64,000 bases of DNA from Chitinophagaceae bacterium UBA4411. Lineage in GTDB: Bacteria > Bacteroidota > Bacteroidia > Chitinophagales > Chitinophagaceae. The notes beneath the pieces were generated by a model. It was not told the origin of the DNA. It did not search any database and saw only the letters and a list, made by a program, of their open reading frames with translations. This document shows positions 52,332 to 61,078 of this stretch, one piece after another (the first letter of the stretch is position 1; the number at the start of each line of letters is the position of its first letter). The position numbers and the translations under genes were made by a program. The stretch covers positions 1 to 64,000 of the forward strand of contig DGQP01000007.1 of the NCBI GenBank assembly GCA_002400415.1, in the 5' to 3' direction.

Positions 52332-54269
52332 ATGTCATATCCCTACCAGATTCGCAGCATGGACCAGTATGAAATGGCTTACCGTGTAAGTGTAAATGAA
52401 CCGGAAGAATTTTGGGGCTCCATAGCCGAGCATTTTAAATGGAGAAAGAAATGGAACAAAGTGCTGGAATGGAATTTTAAGGAACCAAAAGTGGAGTGGT
52501 TCAGGGGTGGCAGGCTCAATATTACCGAGAATTGTATCGACAGGCACCTTGAGGAAATGGGAGATAAGCCCGCCATTATCTGGGAGCCAAACAACCCGGA
52601 AGAAAGAGTAAGGGTGGTTACTTATAACCGGTTGCATAAAAGAGTTTGCCAGTTTGCACAGGTACTGATCAATAACGGGGTTAAGAAAGGAGACCGGGTT
52701 TGTATCTATATGGGCATGGTACCTGAACTGGCTTATGCCGTACTGGGTTGCGCAAGAATCGGTGCCATTCACAGTGTGATCTTCGGCGGTTTTTCTGCAC
52801 AGAGCATTGCCGACAGGTTATATGATGCCAATGCAGAATTCATTGTCACCTGCGACGGAGCTTACCGCGGTGGTAAAGATATTCCCCTCAAAAGTGTGAT
52901 TGATGATGCATTGATCGGTAACAGAACCGTGAAAAAAGTAATTGTTTATACAAGAACAAGAACTCCCGTCTCCATGCTGAAAGGAAGAGATGTGTGGTGG
53001 GAAGATGAAATGGAACATGCCGAACAACAGGTGGAGAAGGAAGGAAAGGTCTCATTCCCGGCAGAAGAAATGGATGCAGAAGATCCATTGTTCATATTAT
53101 ATACATCAGGCAGCACCGGTAAACCCAAAGGAGTGGTGCATAGTACTGCCGGTTATATGATCTGGGCCAATTACACGTTTGTCAATGTATTCCAATATAA
53201 TCCCGGTGATATTCATTTCTGCACGGCTGATATCGGATGGATTACCGGCCACAGTTATATATTATATGGTCCTTTAAGTGCCGGCGCTACTTCAGTTATG
53301 TTTGAAGGCATTCCCACCTGGCCTGATGCAGGACGTTTCTGGGATATTATTGACCGGCACAAAGTGAATATTCTTTATACAGCACCTACAGCTATTCGTT
53401 CTCTTATGGGTTTTGGCCTGGAGCCGCTAAAGAATAAAGACCTTTCTTCATTGAAAGTACTGGGAACGGTAGGGGAGCCGATCAACGAGGAAGCCTGGCA
53501 TTGGTATGATGAGAATATTGGTAAGAAGAACTGCCCGATTGTGGATACCTGGTGGCAGACAGAAACCGGCGCTTGCCTGATCTCTAATTTAGCCGGTGTT
53601 ACACCTGCCAAGCCATCCTGGGCTACACTACCCATGCCGGGAATACAACCCATTTTAGTGGATGAGAATGGCAACGAGATAACAGAGAAAGATGAGAACG
53701 GGTTGCTCAAAGGAAATCTTTGTATTAAAGCACCCTGGCCCGGCATACTAAGAACTACTTACGGAGATCATGAACGGTGCCGGACCAATTATTTTGCCAC
53801 CTACGATAATTTATATTTCACAGGTGATGGTGCATTGAAAGATGAACAGGGTAATTACCGGATCACCGGCCGTGTGGATGATGTATTGAATGTAAGCGGT
53901 CACCGGTTGGGTACTGCGGAAGTGGAGAATGCGATTAATATGCATGCCGGTGTGGTGGAAAGTGCAGTAGTTGGCTATCCGCATGATGTGAAAGGGCAGG
54001 GTGTTTATGCGTTTGTGATCTATGAACATATGCATGGCGATGAGAATATGACCCGCCTGGATATTTTGCAAACGGTTACCCGGATTATCGGACCGATTGC
54101 AAAACCCGATAAAATACAATTTGTGAGTGGTCTTCCAAAAACAAGAAGCGGGAAAATCATGCGTCGCATACTGCGCAAAATTGCAGAAGGGGAAACATCA
54201 AATCTGGGTGATATAACGACATTGCTTGATCCCGGGGTGGTGGAAGAAATTAAGAACGGGAAACTGTAA
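52332..54269 (+). CDS. acs: Acetyl-CoA synthetase
   Basis: A 645-residue AMP-forming ligase that makes acetyl-CoA from acetate. The start at 52332 (MSYPYQIRSMDQYEMAYR) is preferred over 52293, whose ATG region overlaps a promoter-like TAAATTTA. Motifs: P-loop-like YTSGSTGKPKGV, substrate WWQTETG, hinge GRVDDVLNVSGHRLG, and catalytic Lys in TRSGKIMRRILRKI, which is also the usual acetylation site. Length matches the family (about 650). It is monocistronic and followed by a stem-loop. Confidence 0.96.
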   Translation: MSYPYQIRSMDQYEMAYRVSVNEPEEFWGSIAEHFKWRKKWNKVLEWNFKEPKVEWFRGGRLNITENCIDRHLEEMGDKPAIIWEPNNPEERVRVVTYNRLHKRVCQFAQVLINNGVKKGDRVCIYMGMVPELAYAVLGCARIGAIHSVIFGGFSAQSIADRLYDANAEFIVTCDGAYRGGKDIPLKSVIDDALIGNRTVKKVIVYTRTRTPVSMLKGRDVWWEDEMEHAEQQVEKEGKVSFPAEEMDAEDPLFILYTSGSTGKPKGVVHSTAGYMIWANYTFVNVFQYNPGDIHFCTADIGWITGHSYILYGPLSAGATSVMFEGIPTWPDAGRFWDIIDRHKVNILYTAPTAIRSLMGFGLEPLKNKDLSSLKVLGTVGEPINEEAWHWYDENIGKKNCPIVDTWWQTETGACLISNLAGVTPAKPSWATLPMPGIQPILVDENGNEITEKDENGLLKGNLCIKAPWPGILRTTYGDHERCRTNYFATYDNLYFTGDGALKDEQGNYRITGRVDDVLNVSGHRLGTAEVENAINMHAGVVESAVVGYPHDVKGQGVYAFVIYEHMHGDENMTRLDILQTVTRIIGPIAKPDKIQFVSGLPKTRSGKIMRRILRKIAEGETSNLGDITTLLDPGVVEEIKNGKL

Positions 54270-54275
54270 AAGACT

Positions 54276-54299
54276 GAAGCAGCACGGATGGGCTGCTTC
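54276..54299 (+). terminator. Stem-loop after acs
   Basis: GAAGCAGC (54276-54283) and GCTGCTTC (54292-54299) form a perfect 8-bp stem with loop ACGGATGG. The T-run starts 5 nt later (AATCGGTTTTT), so termination efficiency is uncertain. Confidence 0.6.
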
Positions 54300-54441
54300 A
54301 ATCGGTTTTTCTGAATTCGTTTAGCTGGTTAAAAGCTGCATTATTATCGCAAAAATCATACCTGCCAGCTACTTTTAACTTCCGGAGCTCTATAAATGAC
54401 ATTTTTTTGATCAATTCGTAGAAGGTCTGCGTTTGAAAAAC

Positions 54442-54449
54442 TATTTTTG
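54442..54449 (+). promoter_or_regulatory. -7 promoter element of the alpha/beta hydrolase gene
   Basis: TATTTTTG matches TAnnTTTG, 34 nt before the ATG at 54484. Confidence 0.45.
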
Positions 54450-54483
54450 ACCGTACTCCTGGTTTGATGAGTACCATTATCTT

Positions 54484-55458
54484 ATGAATGAACCAGCCAA
54501 AGTCAAACGAAAGCTTCCAGCCGTTATTCGATGGATTTTATGGGTATTACTGTTCCAGTTTATACTCATCAATATCATGGCAGTTTTATATGCCAATAAG
54601 CTGACCCGTTTTTACGAAGGGATTCCTTTAAACAATTCTCATTCTTCCCGTAATATTTTCTCCAAAACCTGGAAATTATTTACGGGCCCCAAACAGGGAC
54701 GCTCCGTTATTACTGAACAACCGGCTTTTCCCTTTCAGACCGTTTCCTTAAAAACCAGTTCGGGATTGAACATTGAAGCCTGGTACAGCGCCACTGATTC
54801 CGTGGCAAAAGGAACTGTTCTTTTCTTTCATGGCATTACATCCCAGAAATCGGTTTTGCTGGATGAGGCAGATGAGTTCAGGTATTGGGGTTACAATGTG
54901 ATGCTGGTGGATTTTCGCGGGCATGGCAACAGCGAGGGCAATACCAGTACTATTGGTATGATCGAATCAGAAGAAGTGAAACTGGCGTATGATTTTGTTT
55001 CGCAGAAAGGAGAAAAAAATATTTACCTGTACGGAGTTTCACTGGGTGCCGTTGCAGCTGCAAAAGCCGTTACTGAATATGATCTGCATCCCAAAGCGGT
55101 GGTACTGGATATGCCCTTTGCTTCCCTGCAATCCTACCTGAAAAATAAAGCACGGAACCTTGGGTTTCCTGCGCAGCCTTTTGCATTTCTTACCACGTTC
55201 TGGATCGGCATTGAAAGAGGATACAACGGGTTTAGTCACCAAACCAGCCACTATGTTAAAAAGATGGATTGCCCTGTTTTGATGGAATGGGGGGCGAATG
55301 ATGTTTTTATACTGCGGGAAGAGGCGGAAAGCATATACAATTCCATTGGCTCAGCACAAAAAAGAATGGTGGTTTATGATGCCTCCTGCCATGAATCATT
55401 TGTACGCAGGGAGCCGTTGAAGTGGAAAATTGAGATGCAGAAATTCCTCCGGCAATAG
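54484..55458 (+). CDS. Membrane-anchored alpha/beta hydrolase
   Basis: A 324-residue serine hydrolase. An N-terminal transmembrane helix (IRWILWVLLFQFILINIMAVLY) anchors it, probably with the catalytic domain outside the cytoplasm. The triad is Ser186 (YGVSLGAVA), Asp273 (WGANDVF) and His303 (SCHESF). The oxyanion region is FFHGITSQK, and FRGHGNSEGN is typical of the S33/BAAT-like group. Substrate unknown. It converges on the L,D-transpeptidase gene. Confidence 0.88.
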   Translation: MNEPAKVKRKLPAVIRWILWVLLFQFILINIMAVLYANKLTRFYEGIPLNNSHSSRNIFSKTWKLFTGPKQGRSVITEQPAFPFQTVSLKTSSGLNIEAWYSATDSVAKGTVLFFHGITSQKSVLLDEADEFRYWGYNVMLVDFRGHGNSEGNTSTIGMIESEEVKLAYDFVSQKGEKNIYLYGVSLGAVAAAKAVTEYDLHPKAVVLDMPFASLQSYLKNKARNLGFPAQPFAFLTTFWIGIERGYNGFSHQTSHYVKKMDCPVLMEWGANDVFILREEAESIYNSIGSAQKRMVVYDASCHESFVRREPLKWKIEMQKFLRQ

Positions 55459-55466
55459 CAACGGGC

Positions 55467-56042
55467 TTACTTCCGGATCGTGACCCGTGTTCCGGGCTGA
55501 ACATAGGTATACATTTCCATCACATCGCTGTTCTTCATTGATATGCAGCCCAGCGTCCAGTTTTTATAGCGGTCCACCACAAAATCTTCATGAGGCCAGG
55601 TGCCATGAATACCAATAGAGCCGCCAATTTTTGCATTAGCCGGTATTTCGCCTCTTTCTTTGCGGCGTTTAAATTTTTCCATGCTCTCGGCATTGGGGTA
55701 ATCCAAACTGAGAAAACGGCACCATTTATCATGTACTTTTTTGTTGATGATCTTAAAATTCCCTTCCGGTGTGTTCTTATCACCTTCCATTTTTTTATCC
55801 TCCAGGGAATTATTGCCGAATACCACGGGGAAAGTGGCATACCAGCCTTTTTCATCATATACGCTCAGTTCATAATCCGATTTATCAATAATAATGGAAA
55901 TACTGCCCACGGGGCCGGCTGTTGCATCAAAACGTTTATTTTTCAGGTGAGAGGCTTTCGCGGCTTCTGCTGCACGATAAGAGCCGGCTGTCAGCAAACC
56001 ACTGCCCAGTGTCACTGCCGTGAGTACAAAAAAAATCTTCAT
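55467..56042 (-). CDS. L,D-transpeptidase (YkuD family)
   Basis: A 191-residue exported enzyme. The ATG at 56042 starts a signal peptide (MKIFFVLTAVTLGSGLLTAG). The YkuD domain has SIIIDKSDYELSVYDE at its start and the catalytic region IGIHGTWP ... NWTLGCISMKNSD with the nucleophile Cys and conserved His. It forms 3-3 cross-links or attaches proteins to peptidoglycan. PEGNF at mid-domain is also family-typical. It is probably monocistronic. Confidence 0.92.
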   Translation of the reverse strand: MKIFFVLTAVTLGSGLLTAGSYRAAEAAKASHLKNKRFDATAGPVGSISIIIDKSDYELSVYDEKGWYATFPVVFGNNSLEDKKMEGDKNTPEGNFKIINKKVHDKWCRFLSLDYPNAESMEKFKRRKERGEIPANAKIGGSIGIHGTWPHEDFVVDRYKNWTLGCISMKNSDVMEMYTYVQPGTRVTIRK

Positions 56043-56262
56043 TACTATTTGTGTTTTCAGTAAGGCCAATTATAACCCGGGAGGCAGAATAAATTTTCCA
56101 CCAGTTTTATTCATGGCTGTTGAAATGCGGTCCGTCCATTGCTTCAAACGCAATGCCACGAAATTTTATTACAGGCTGTGGATATGTTTTAACGGGGCGT
56201 TTAGAAAATTTCCGGCGTGATAAAGCTGCGGCTTTCCCGGTATTGAGAGTATTTACAGTAAT

Positions 56263-56295
56263 AAAAAAACGTTCTGTTAAGCACAGAACGTTTTT
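56263..56295. terminator. Bidirectional terminator after the outer-membrane protein gene
   Basis: ACGTTCTGT (56269-56277), loop TAAGC, ACAGAACGT (56283-56291), flanked by A7 on the left and T5 on the right, so it can act on both strands. It lies 23 nt beyond the stop of the minus-strand gene at 56318. The remaining 220 bp to the L,D-transpeptidase start hold nothing else I can support. Confidence 0.8.
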
Positions 56296-56317
56296 AAAAA
56301 ATATCACTATTTGGTTC

Positions 56318-57205
56318 TTACCAGTTACTGAACCGGAAGCCAAAGGTATAAGGTGTCATATCTAAACCTCTTTCATACATATTCTTAAAAGCGTAGGAAC
56401 CATAGAAACGAACCGGGCCTAAGGATAATTCACCCACATAAGAAAGTTTCCAGCGGCTCAGCTCAAAATCATCTTTAGCTTTTTCTTTTCCTTCATCCGA
56501 TGTTTTTGTTTTCTGGCGGGCACTGTACAGGTAGCCTGCGCTGATGCCGGCACTGAAACCAAAACCTCTTTCCCGGCGGGGTGTAAAGTTAAAATTGATC
56601 ATCATCGGTACGGTTAAATAATCAGCGGCCAGTTTGTTCTTGGTATAGCTGCGGCCGGGTGTTACATCAAAGTTCACACGCACAGGATCAGGCATTGCGG
56701 GAGGAGTGGCAATATAGCGTACGGGCTGTTTATAATGATAGTTATTCAGTTCCAGTCCCAGACCATATTTCAGGTTCACCACATGTTTTGCCACGTTCAG
56801 TTTTTGCATGAAGAACCAGAAATTCACATTACGGGATTTGCCATCCTTCAGGTCGAACCAGGTTTTATTACTGGGTACACTGCCACCGGCAGTATTGCCT
56901 GATGCGTAGCCCTGGGCAGCACTGCTGCCATAATTAGTATTATCAGTATAGTTGGAGAAACCAAGATCCAATATCCACCAATTGGTGCTGAGATTGGAAG
57001 GTTTATCCCTTCTTCTGTCGCGGATGCGGAGCACATTGTCTTTTTCCACCCGGCGGTTCTTACCGTCCCGGTCGCGGATGATGACCATGCCACCGATACG
57101 GATGGTATCTGCTTTCGGTCCTTCTTGTTTGGCTGTGCTGTCCGTTTGGGCAAAACTTGTGATGGTAGTGCATACGATCATGCACAGGGTAAAGATCCTC
57201 TTCAT
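56318..57205 (-). CDS. Outer-membrane beta-barrel protein
   Basis: A 295-residue exported protein with signal peptide (MKRIFTLCMIVCTTITSFAQ). A charged N-terminal region (DTIRIGGMVIIRDRDGKN) precedes a porin-like barrel with YLTVPMMINFNFTPRR, GFGFSAGISAGYLYSARQKT and the closing GLDMTPYTFGFRFSNW. It ends an operon after the ECF sigma factor and anti-sigma-like genes (27-nt gap to the latter). Likely an envelope-stress or regulatory target of that sigma factor. Confidence 0.82.
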   Translation of the reverse strand: MKRIFTLCMIVCTTITSFAQTDSTAKQEGPKADTIRIGGMVIIRDRDGKNRRVEKDNVLRIRDRRRDKPSNLSTNWWILDLGFSNYTDNTNYGSSAAQGYASGNTAGGSVPSNKTWFDLKDGKSRNVNFWFFMQKLNVAKHVVNLKYGLGLELNNYHYKQPVRYIATPPAMPDPVRVNFDVTPGRSYTKNKLAADYLTVPMMINFNFTPRRERGFGFSAGISAGYLYSARQKTKTSDEGKEKAKDDFELSRWKLSYVGELSLGPVRFYGSYAFKNMYERGLDMTPYTFGFRFSNW

Positions 57206-57232
57206 GTTCTTTCTTTTTACAATGATATAAAA

Positions 57233-58399
57233 TTATTTCAGTTTGATGGCCAGCCCGCCTACCAGCAGACGTTCGTCGTCGTCGGTGGCGCTGATATTGG
57301 TCCTCTTTTCAAAGGTCCGGGTTACTTTTCGTAAGAAACCGCGGAGCTTACCTTTTTTCCCGTTGTTGTTACTGGCAAACTCAGGCTCAGTAGGTGGTAC
57401 TTCGGGATTGGCTGTTGCATCTGTCTTAGTTATATACGTATCAGCAGGAGTAGTTGTTACAGATGATTTGTTAGCGTTTTGTTGTTGTGCTTCTTTCGTG
57501 TCAACGGAAGCAATGTTAACATCAACAGAATTATCCGGCTTGTTATTTACATTCGGATTATACAATGGCTGCGGCAGGTTATTTGTTGGCTTATCCTCTT
57601 TAATAACAGCGAATACTTCCGGTTCTTTTTTATTAACTGAACTGTTATCCGGTACAACAGTCTTTTCATTAGCAATATAAGGTTGTACTTTTTGAGGAAC
57701 TGGAACCTTATTATTTGGGTTGGACTGTTCAGTAGTATTCGGGGCAATAATATTGCTGTTGTTATCTGCTAATTCAGTTGCAGCGGATGAGTTTTTTTCA
57801 ACAGGTATAGCAGTATTGTCAGCAGGTCTCGTCGCTTGTTTTGTTTCATTAGTTGTAGCAACAGTTCCTGTTCCTGTTGTTTCATTGCCGTTCTTATTAT
57901 TCAGCAGTACAACAGCAGTGGTACCGATGCCGATAAATAAAACCGCAGCGGCTGCAATTCTCCACCAAACAATGGGACGGATTTTTTCTTCTTTGCGGTA
58001 CAGCGATTCTTTATCCGGGAATAGTATTGCTTCAGGCTGCAACCTGGTTTGTTGGAACAGCTCTAATTCTTTTTGTACATTGATATGCTGGCCGGCAAAA
58101 ATTTCAACGGCTGTTCTTTGTTCAGGGGCTAATTCATTATCAATATAGGCAACCAGCCATTCTTCATAGTTGGAGATAGTTATAAAGGAAGGGTCTCCTG
58201 AAAAAAGCAATTCTTCTTTCTGGCTGAAAATAACCTGTTCATCAGGAGTAAATTTAGTTTGCCGCAGCAGCTCCAGTTCTTCCTGCAGGTCAGGATGAAG
58301 CTGGGCAAACTCCTCCACGCTGCGGCGCTGTTCGCTGCTCAGCTCATTATCCAGGTACAGGATAAAATACTCTTCGTAATTATGACGGTTTATATTCAT
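57233..58399 (-). CDS. Anti-sigma-like transmembrane protein with duplicated N-terminal domain
   Basis: A 388-residue single-pass inner-membrane protein. Residues 8-58 and 78-128 are tandem copies of one helical unit (YEEYFILYLDNELSSEQRRS versus YEEWLVAYIDNELAPEQRTA), resembling the cytoplasmic sigma-binding region of anti-sigma factors without a zinc motif. A transmembrane helix (143-166) is followed by a long Asn/Thr/Pro-rich periplasmic linker and a conserved C-terminal segment (RGFLRKVTRTFEKRT ... LLVGGLAIKL). It follows the ECF sigma gene by 18 nt, supporting the anti-sigma role. Confidence 0.8.
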   Translation of the reverse strand: MNINRHNYEEYFILYLDNELSSEQRRSVEEFAQLHPDLQEELELLRQTKFTPDEQVIFSQKEELLFSGDPSFITISNYEEWLVAYIDNELAPEQRTAVEIFAGQHINVQKELELFQQTRLQPEAILFPDKESLYRKEEKIRPIVWWRIAAAAVLFIGIGTTAVVLLNNKNGNETTGTGTVATTNETKQATRPADNTAIPVEKNSSAATELADNNSNIIAPNTTEQSNPNNKVPVPQKVQPYIANEKTVVPDNSSVNKKEPEVFAVIKEDKPTNNLPQPLYNPNVNNKPDNSVDVNIASVDTKEAQQQNANKSSVTTTPADTYITKTDATANPEVPPTEPEFASNNNGKKGKLRGFLRKVTRTFEKRTNISATDDDERLLVGGLAIKLK

Positions 58400-58417
58400 G
58401 ATGTCTGCCTCGTACTT

Positions 58418-58903
58418 CTAAATGACGTTTTCCAGTTTCACCAAATAGCTTTTTAATTGAACCCTTGCCCGGTGCAGGTACACTTTTACCTGGCTTTCGC
58501 TCAACCCGGTGATCCTGCCAATCTCTTCATAACTGTATCCTTCATAATCTTTCAGCAGTACCAGTGAACGTTGTGTTTCACTCAGGCGGGCCAGTGCTTC
58601 TTCCAGCACTTTTTTCAGGTTATTGGCCGGCCGGCTCTGCACTCTTGTTTCTTCGCCAAATTCCTCTTTCAGCTGTATCCGTTTCACTTTCCGGATATGG
58701 TCAATCATCTGGTGGTAAGCTACGGTAAAGAGGTAAGATTTGCATTTAGCCGCATCTACTTCTTCCCGGTTGCGCCACATTTTTTCAAAAGCGGTCTGCA
58801 CCACATCCCGGGCATCTTCCTCATGGCGGAGATTTTTCAGGATGAAGCGATAGACATTGTCAGCGTAGGTGCTTACACATTCATTATATTCCCTTTCAGT
58901 CAT
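58418..58903 (-). CDS. ECF RNA polymerase sigma factor
   Basis: A 161-residue sigma-70 family factor. Region 2 (about 8-75) includes RDVVQTAFEKMWRN and the -10 recognition helix YHQMIDHIRK. Region 4 (about 105-155) contains EALARLSETQRSLVLLKDYEGYSYEEIGRITGLSESQVKVYLHRAR. No additional domain. It is the first gene of an operon with the anti-sigma-like protein and an outer-membrane protein. Confidence 0.94.
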   Translation of the reverse strand: MTEREYNECVSTYADNVYRFILKNLRHEEDARDVVQTAFEKMWRNREEVDAAKCKSYLFTVAYHQMIDHIRKVKRIQLKEEFGEETRVQSRPANNLKKVLEEALARLSETQRSLVLLKDYEGYSYEEIGRITGLSESQVKVYLHRARVQLKSYLVKLENVI

Positions 58904-59013
58904 AATACAGCCGGTGTCCCCTGTAAAAATAGCTAATCCGCCCGGGGTTTCAGGTTTTACGGTCAGTGAGGGTAAAATGTTACAATAAAAAAGGAAATTC
59001 AGGGCCGGTGGCC

Positions 59014-59223
59014 TTAATTCAGGTCAGTAGAACTGAAAAACTGGCCGGAAAGGCTTTCCCAAACCATGTTTTCGCCTTTTTTGCTCTTTTGCTGGCAGCA
59101 TTCATCCAGGGATTCTTTGCAGGGGCCTGTAGCTTTTGGAGCAGATTTTAAGGAACCAAATGCCAGGAGAGCCCCGGCGATGGCGACGGCCACTAGTGAA
59201 ATGCGGAGTGTATTCTTTCTCAT
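59014..59223 (-). CDS. Small exported Cys-containing protein
   Basis: A 69-residue protein with a signal or anchor segment (ISLVAVAIAGALLAFGSL). The short mature part holds three Cys residues (GPCKESLDECCQQKSKKGE) and ends SLSGQFFSSTDLN. No family is recognised. A Cys pair plus an adjacent Cys could bind metal or form a disulfide. It is transcribed alone. Confidence 0.55.
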   Translation of the reverse strand: MRKNTLRISLVAVAIAGALLAFGSLKSAPKATGPCKESLDECCQQKSKKGENMVWESLSGQFFSSTDLN

Positions 59224-59407
59224 GGTTGTTGGTTTGTGAACGTTTGACGATACTTATTCTAAAAATGTTACAGCAAACTTATACCGGATTTAAACCGCTG
59301 GCAAGGCCAAATTGACCAGTAGTGTCTTTTGGGCGATAGAATGCAGGAAACAGGGGGTGAAATGTTGGGTGTTCCGGCGAAATGAGGCAGTCAAACGGGT
59401 CAATCTC

Positions 59408-59415
59408 TATATTTG
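59408..59415 (+). promoter_or_regulatory. -7 promoter element of kbl
   Basis: TATATTTG matches TAnnTTTG. It overlaps an in-frame TTG at 59413, so translation must begin downstream, at ATG 59434. Confidence 0.55.
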
Positions 59416-59433
59416 CCCCCTAAACCGCTTGCA

Positions 59434-60639
59434 ATGAACGAGAAATTTGTGACCCGTATCGCTAAGGAAGTAGAAGACATTAAGGCCTCCGGATTGTACA
59501 AAACCGAGAGGGTGATCACCAGCCCGCAGGGAGCTGAGATCACGGTAAACCTGCCTGCCGAGGCAGGTGCGAAGACTGTACTGAATTTTTGTGCCAATAA
59601 CTACCTCGGCTTGTCCAGCCATCCCAAAGTGATCGAAGCAGCCCATAAGGCCATTGACACCCATGGTTATGGGATGAGCAGTGTCCGTTTTATCTGCGGC
59701 ACCCAGGATATTCATAAAGAACTGGAACAAAAGCTTTCTGAATTCCTCGGTACGGAGGATACCATTTTATATGCCGCTGCTTTTGATGCCAACGGCGGGG
59801 TGTTTGAGCCCTTGTTTGGCGAAGAAGATGCTATCATTTCTGATGCGCTGAACCACGCCTCCATTATTGACGGGGTGCGGTTATGCAAATCACAGCGCTA
59901 CCGCTATGAACATAACAATATGGCCGACCTGGAAATGAAGCTAGCCGAAACGCAACATCTCCGTAGCCGTATTATCGTTACCGATGGTTCCTTTAGTATG
60001 GATGGAACAATTGCCCAATTAGACAAGATCGTTGAACTGGCGGAGCAATATGATGCCGTGATCATGATCGATGAATGTCACTCCTCTGGTTTTTTGGGAA
60101 AAACAGGAAGAGGCACCCATGAATACCGCGGCGTGATAGGCAAGATTGATATCATTACCGGCACCCTGGGCAAAGCCCTGGGTGGTGCATCAGGAGGGTT
60201 TACTTCCGGCCGCAAAGAGATTATTGACATGCTGCGCCAGAAATCAAGACCTTACTTATTCAGTAATACATTGGCACCTTCCATTACCGGAGCTTCTATT
60301 GCCGTACTGGATATGCTGACCGAAACAACCGAGCTAAGAGATAAGCTGGAATTCAACACCAAATACTTCCGCAAAAAAATGACGGAAGCAGGGTTTGATA
60401 TCAAACCCGGCGATCACCCCATCGTTCCCATTATGTTATATGATGCGGTACTGGCACAAAACTTTGCCGCCAGATTATTAGACGAAGGCATCTATGTGAT
60501 CGGGTTCTTTTTCCCGGTGGTGGCCAAAGGGCAGGCCAGAATCAGGGTGCAGCTGAGCGCAGCTCACGAGCAGTCGCATTTAGATAAAGCGATTGCTGCA
60601 TTTGCTAAGATTGGTAAGGAGTTGGGGGTGCTGAAGTGA
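59434..60639 (+). CDS. kbl: Glycine C-acetyltransferase (2-amino-3-ketobutyrate CoA ligase)
   Basis: A 401-residue PLP enzyme that cleaves 2-amino-3-ketobutyrate with CoA to glycine and acetyl-CoA. It shows NFCANNYLGLSSHPKV, the cofactor region DECHSSGFLGKTGRG and the PLP-binding Lys in TGTLGKALGG. The ATG at 59434 is chosen from the promoter position. Between EITV and VLNFCANN the protein has an insert (NLPAEAGAKT) encoded by a palindrome; family members have about two to four residues there. No tdh gene is adjacent. It could be used for threonine catabolism or as a serine palmitoyltransferase-like relative, but the sequence fits Kbl best. Confidence 0.92.
   Translation: MNEKFVTRIAKEVEDIKASGLYKTERVITSPQGAEITVNLPAEAGAKTVLNFCANNYLGLSSHPKVIEAAHKAIDTHGYGMSSVRFICGTQDIHKELEQKLSEFLGTEDTILYAAAFDANGGVFEPLFGEEDAIISDALNHASIIDGVRLCKSQRYRYEHNNMADLEMKLAETQHLRSRIIVTDGSFSMDGTIAQLDKIVELAEQYDAVIMIDECHSSGFLGKTGRGTHEYRGVIGKIDIITGTLGKALGGASGGFTSGRKEIIDMLRQKSRPYLFSNTLAPSITGASIAVLDMLTETTELRDKLEFNTKYFRKKMTEAGFDIKPGDHPIVPIMLYDAVLAQNFAARLLDEGIYVIGFFFPVVAKGQARIRVQLSAAHEQSHLDKAIAAFAKIGKELGVLK
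59549..59568. repeat. Palindrome inserted in frame inside kbl
   Basis: ACCTGCCT (59549-59556), GCCG, AGGCAGGT (59561-59568): a perfect 8-bp inverted repeat. It encodes part of the extra NLPAEAGA segment. A near-identical core occurs between gldA and eno (41184-41204). Confidence 0.7.
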
Positions 60640-60670
60640 TTCGTTTAATAAAGTATTGATTCTTATTAAA

Positions 60671-60700
60671 ACAATGGCTCGTAATTCTACGAGCCATTGT
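60671..60700. terminator. Long stem-loop after kbl
   Basis: ACAATGGCTCGT (60671-60682), loop AATTCT, ACGAGCCATTGT (60689-60700): a perfect 12-bp stem. No T-run follows on the plus strand, but AAAA precedes it. It lies 32 nt after the kbl stop and most likely ends that transcript. Confidence 0.6.
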
Positions 60701-60869
60701 TGATTACAGTCTATTATTAAATTTATTTAAAAAAAACACAGCGGAAACTATGAATTACAATAACCCGGCATTATTTTCGTTTTCTACTTACTCTATGGCA
60801 TAATTCTACCGAATCCCTACCTCTGAATTTCCTTAATTAATTTGTTGACCCAATTTTTAAACTTTTTGC

Positions 60870-60998
60870 ATGAAGAAGTTCCTGCTTTATTTTTCTGTAG
60901 TAGCGGTAGTAGTGCTATTAATGTCATCCTGCGCAGCCACTAAAAGAGATTGCCAGGGTGTTAAGCATTACAAACAAAAAGGCGGTTTTTATATGTAA
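60870..60998 (+). CDS. Small lipoprotein, 42 residues
   Basis: ATG 60870 to TAA 60998 encodes MKKFLLYFSVVAVVVLLMSS with Cys21 completing a lipobox (LMSSC), followed by AATKRDCQGVKHYKQKGGFY and a final Met. The short Cys/Lys/Gly tail is typical of small Bacteroidota lipoproteins. A terminator at 61025-61057 follows, which supports an expressed gene. Function unknown. Confidence 0.7.
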   Translation: MKKFLLYFSVVAVVVLLMSSCAATKRDCQGVKHYKQKGGFYM

Positions 60999-61024
60999 CC
61001 AGCATTCAGAGGCACGTTGATTCA

Positions 61025-61057
61025 ATCCCGTTCATGCAAATGAAAAGGGATTTTTTA
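61025..61057 (+). terminator. Rho-independent terminator after the small lipoprotein gene
   Basis: ATCCC-TTCAT and AATGAA-GGGAT pair around a GCA loop, followed by T6. The in-frame ATG at 61034 lies within it and is therefore not the start of the next gene. Confidence 0.65.
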
Positions 61058-61078
61058 TTTTTAATAAAAAGATCATCC

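Noticed and set aside
56107..56343. 78-codon minus-strand ORF downstream of the outer-membrane gene
   Set aside because: It runs through a bidirectional terminator and the end of the neighbouring gene, and shows no domain or start signal.
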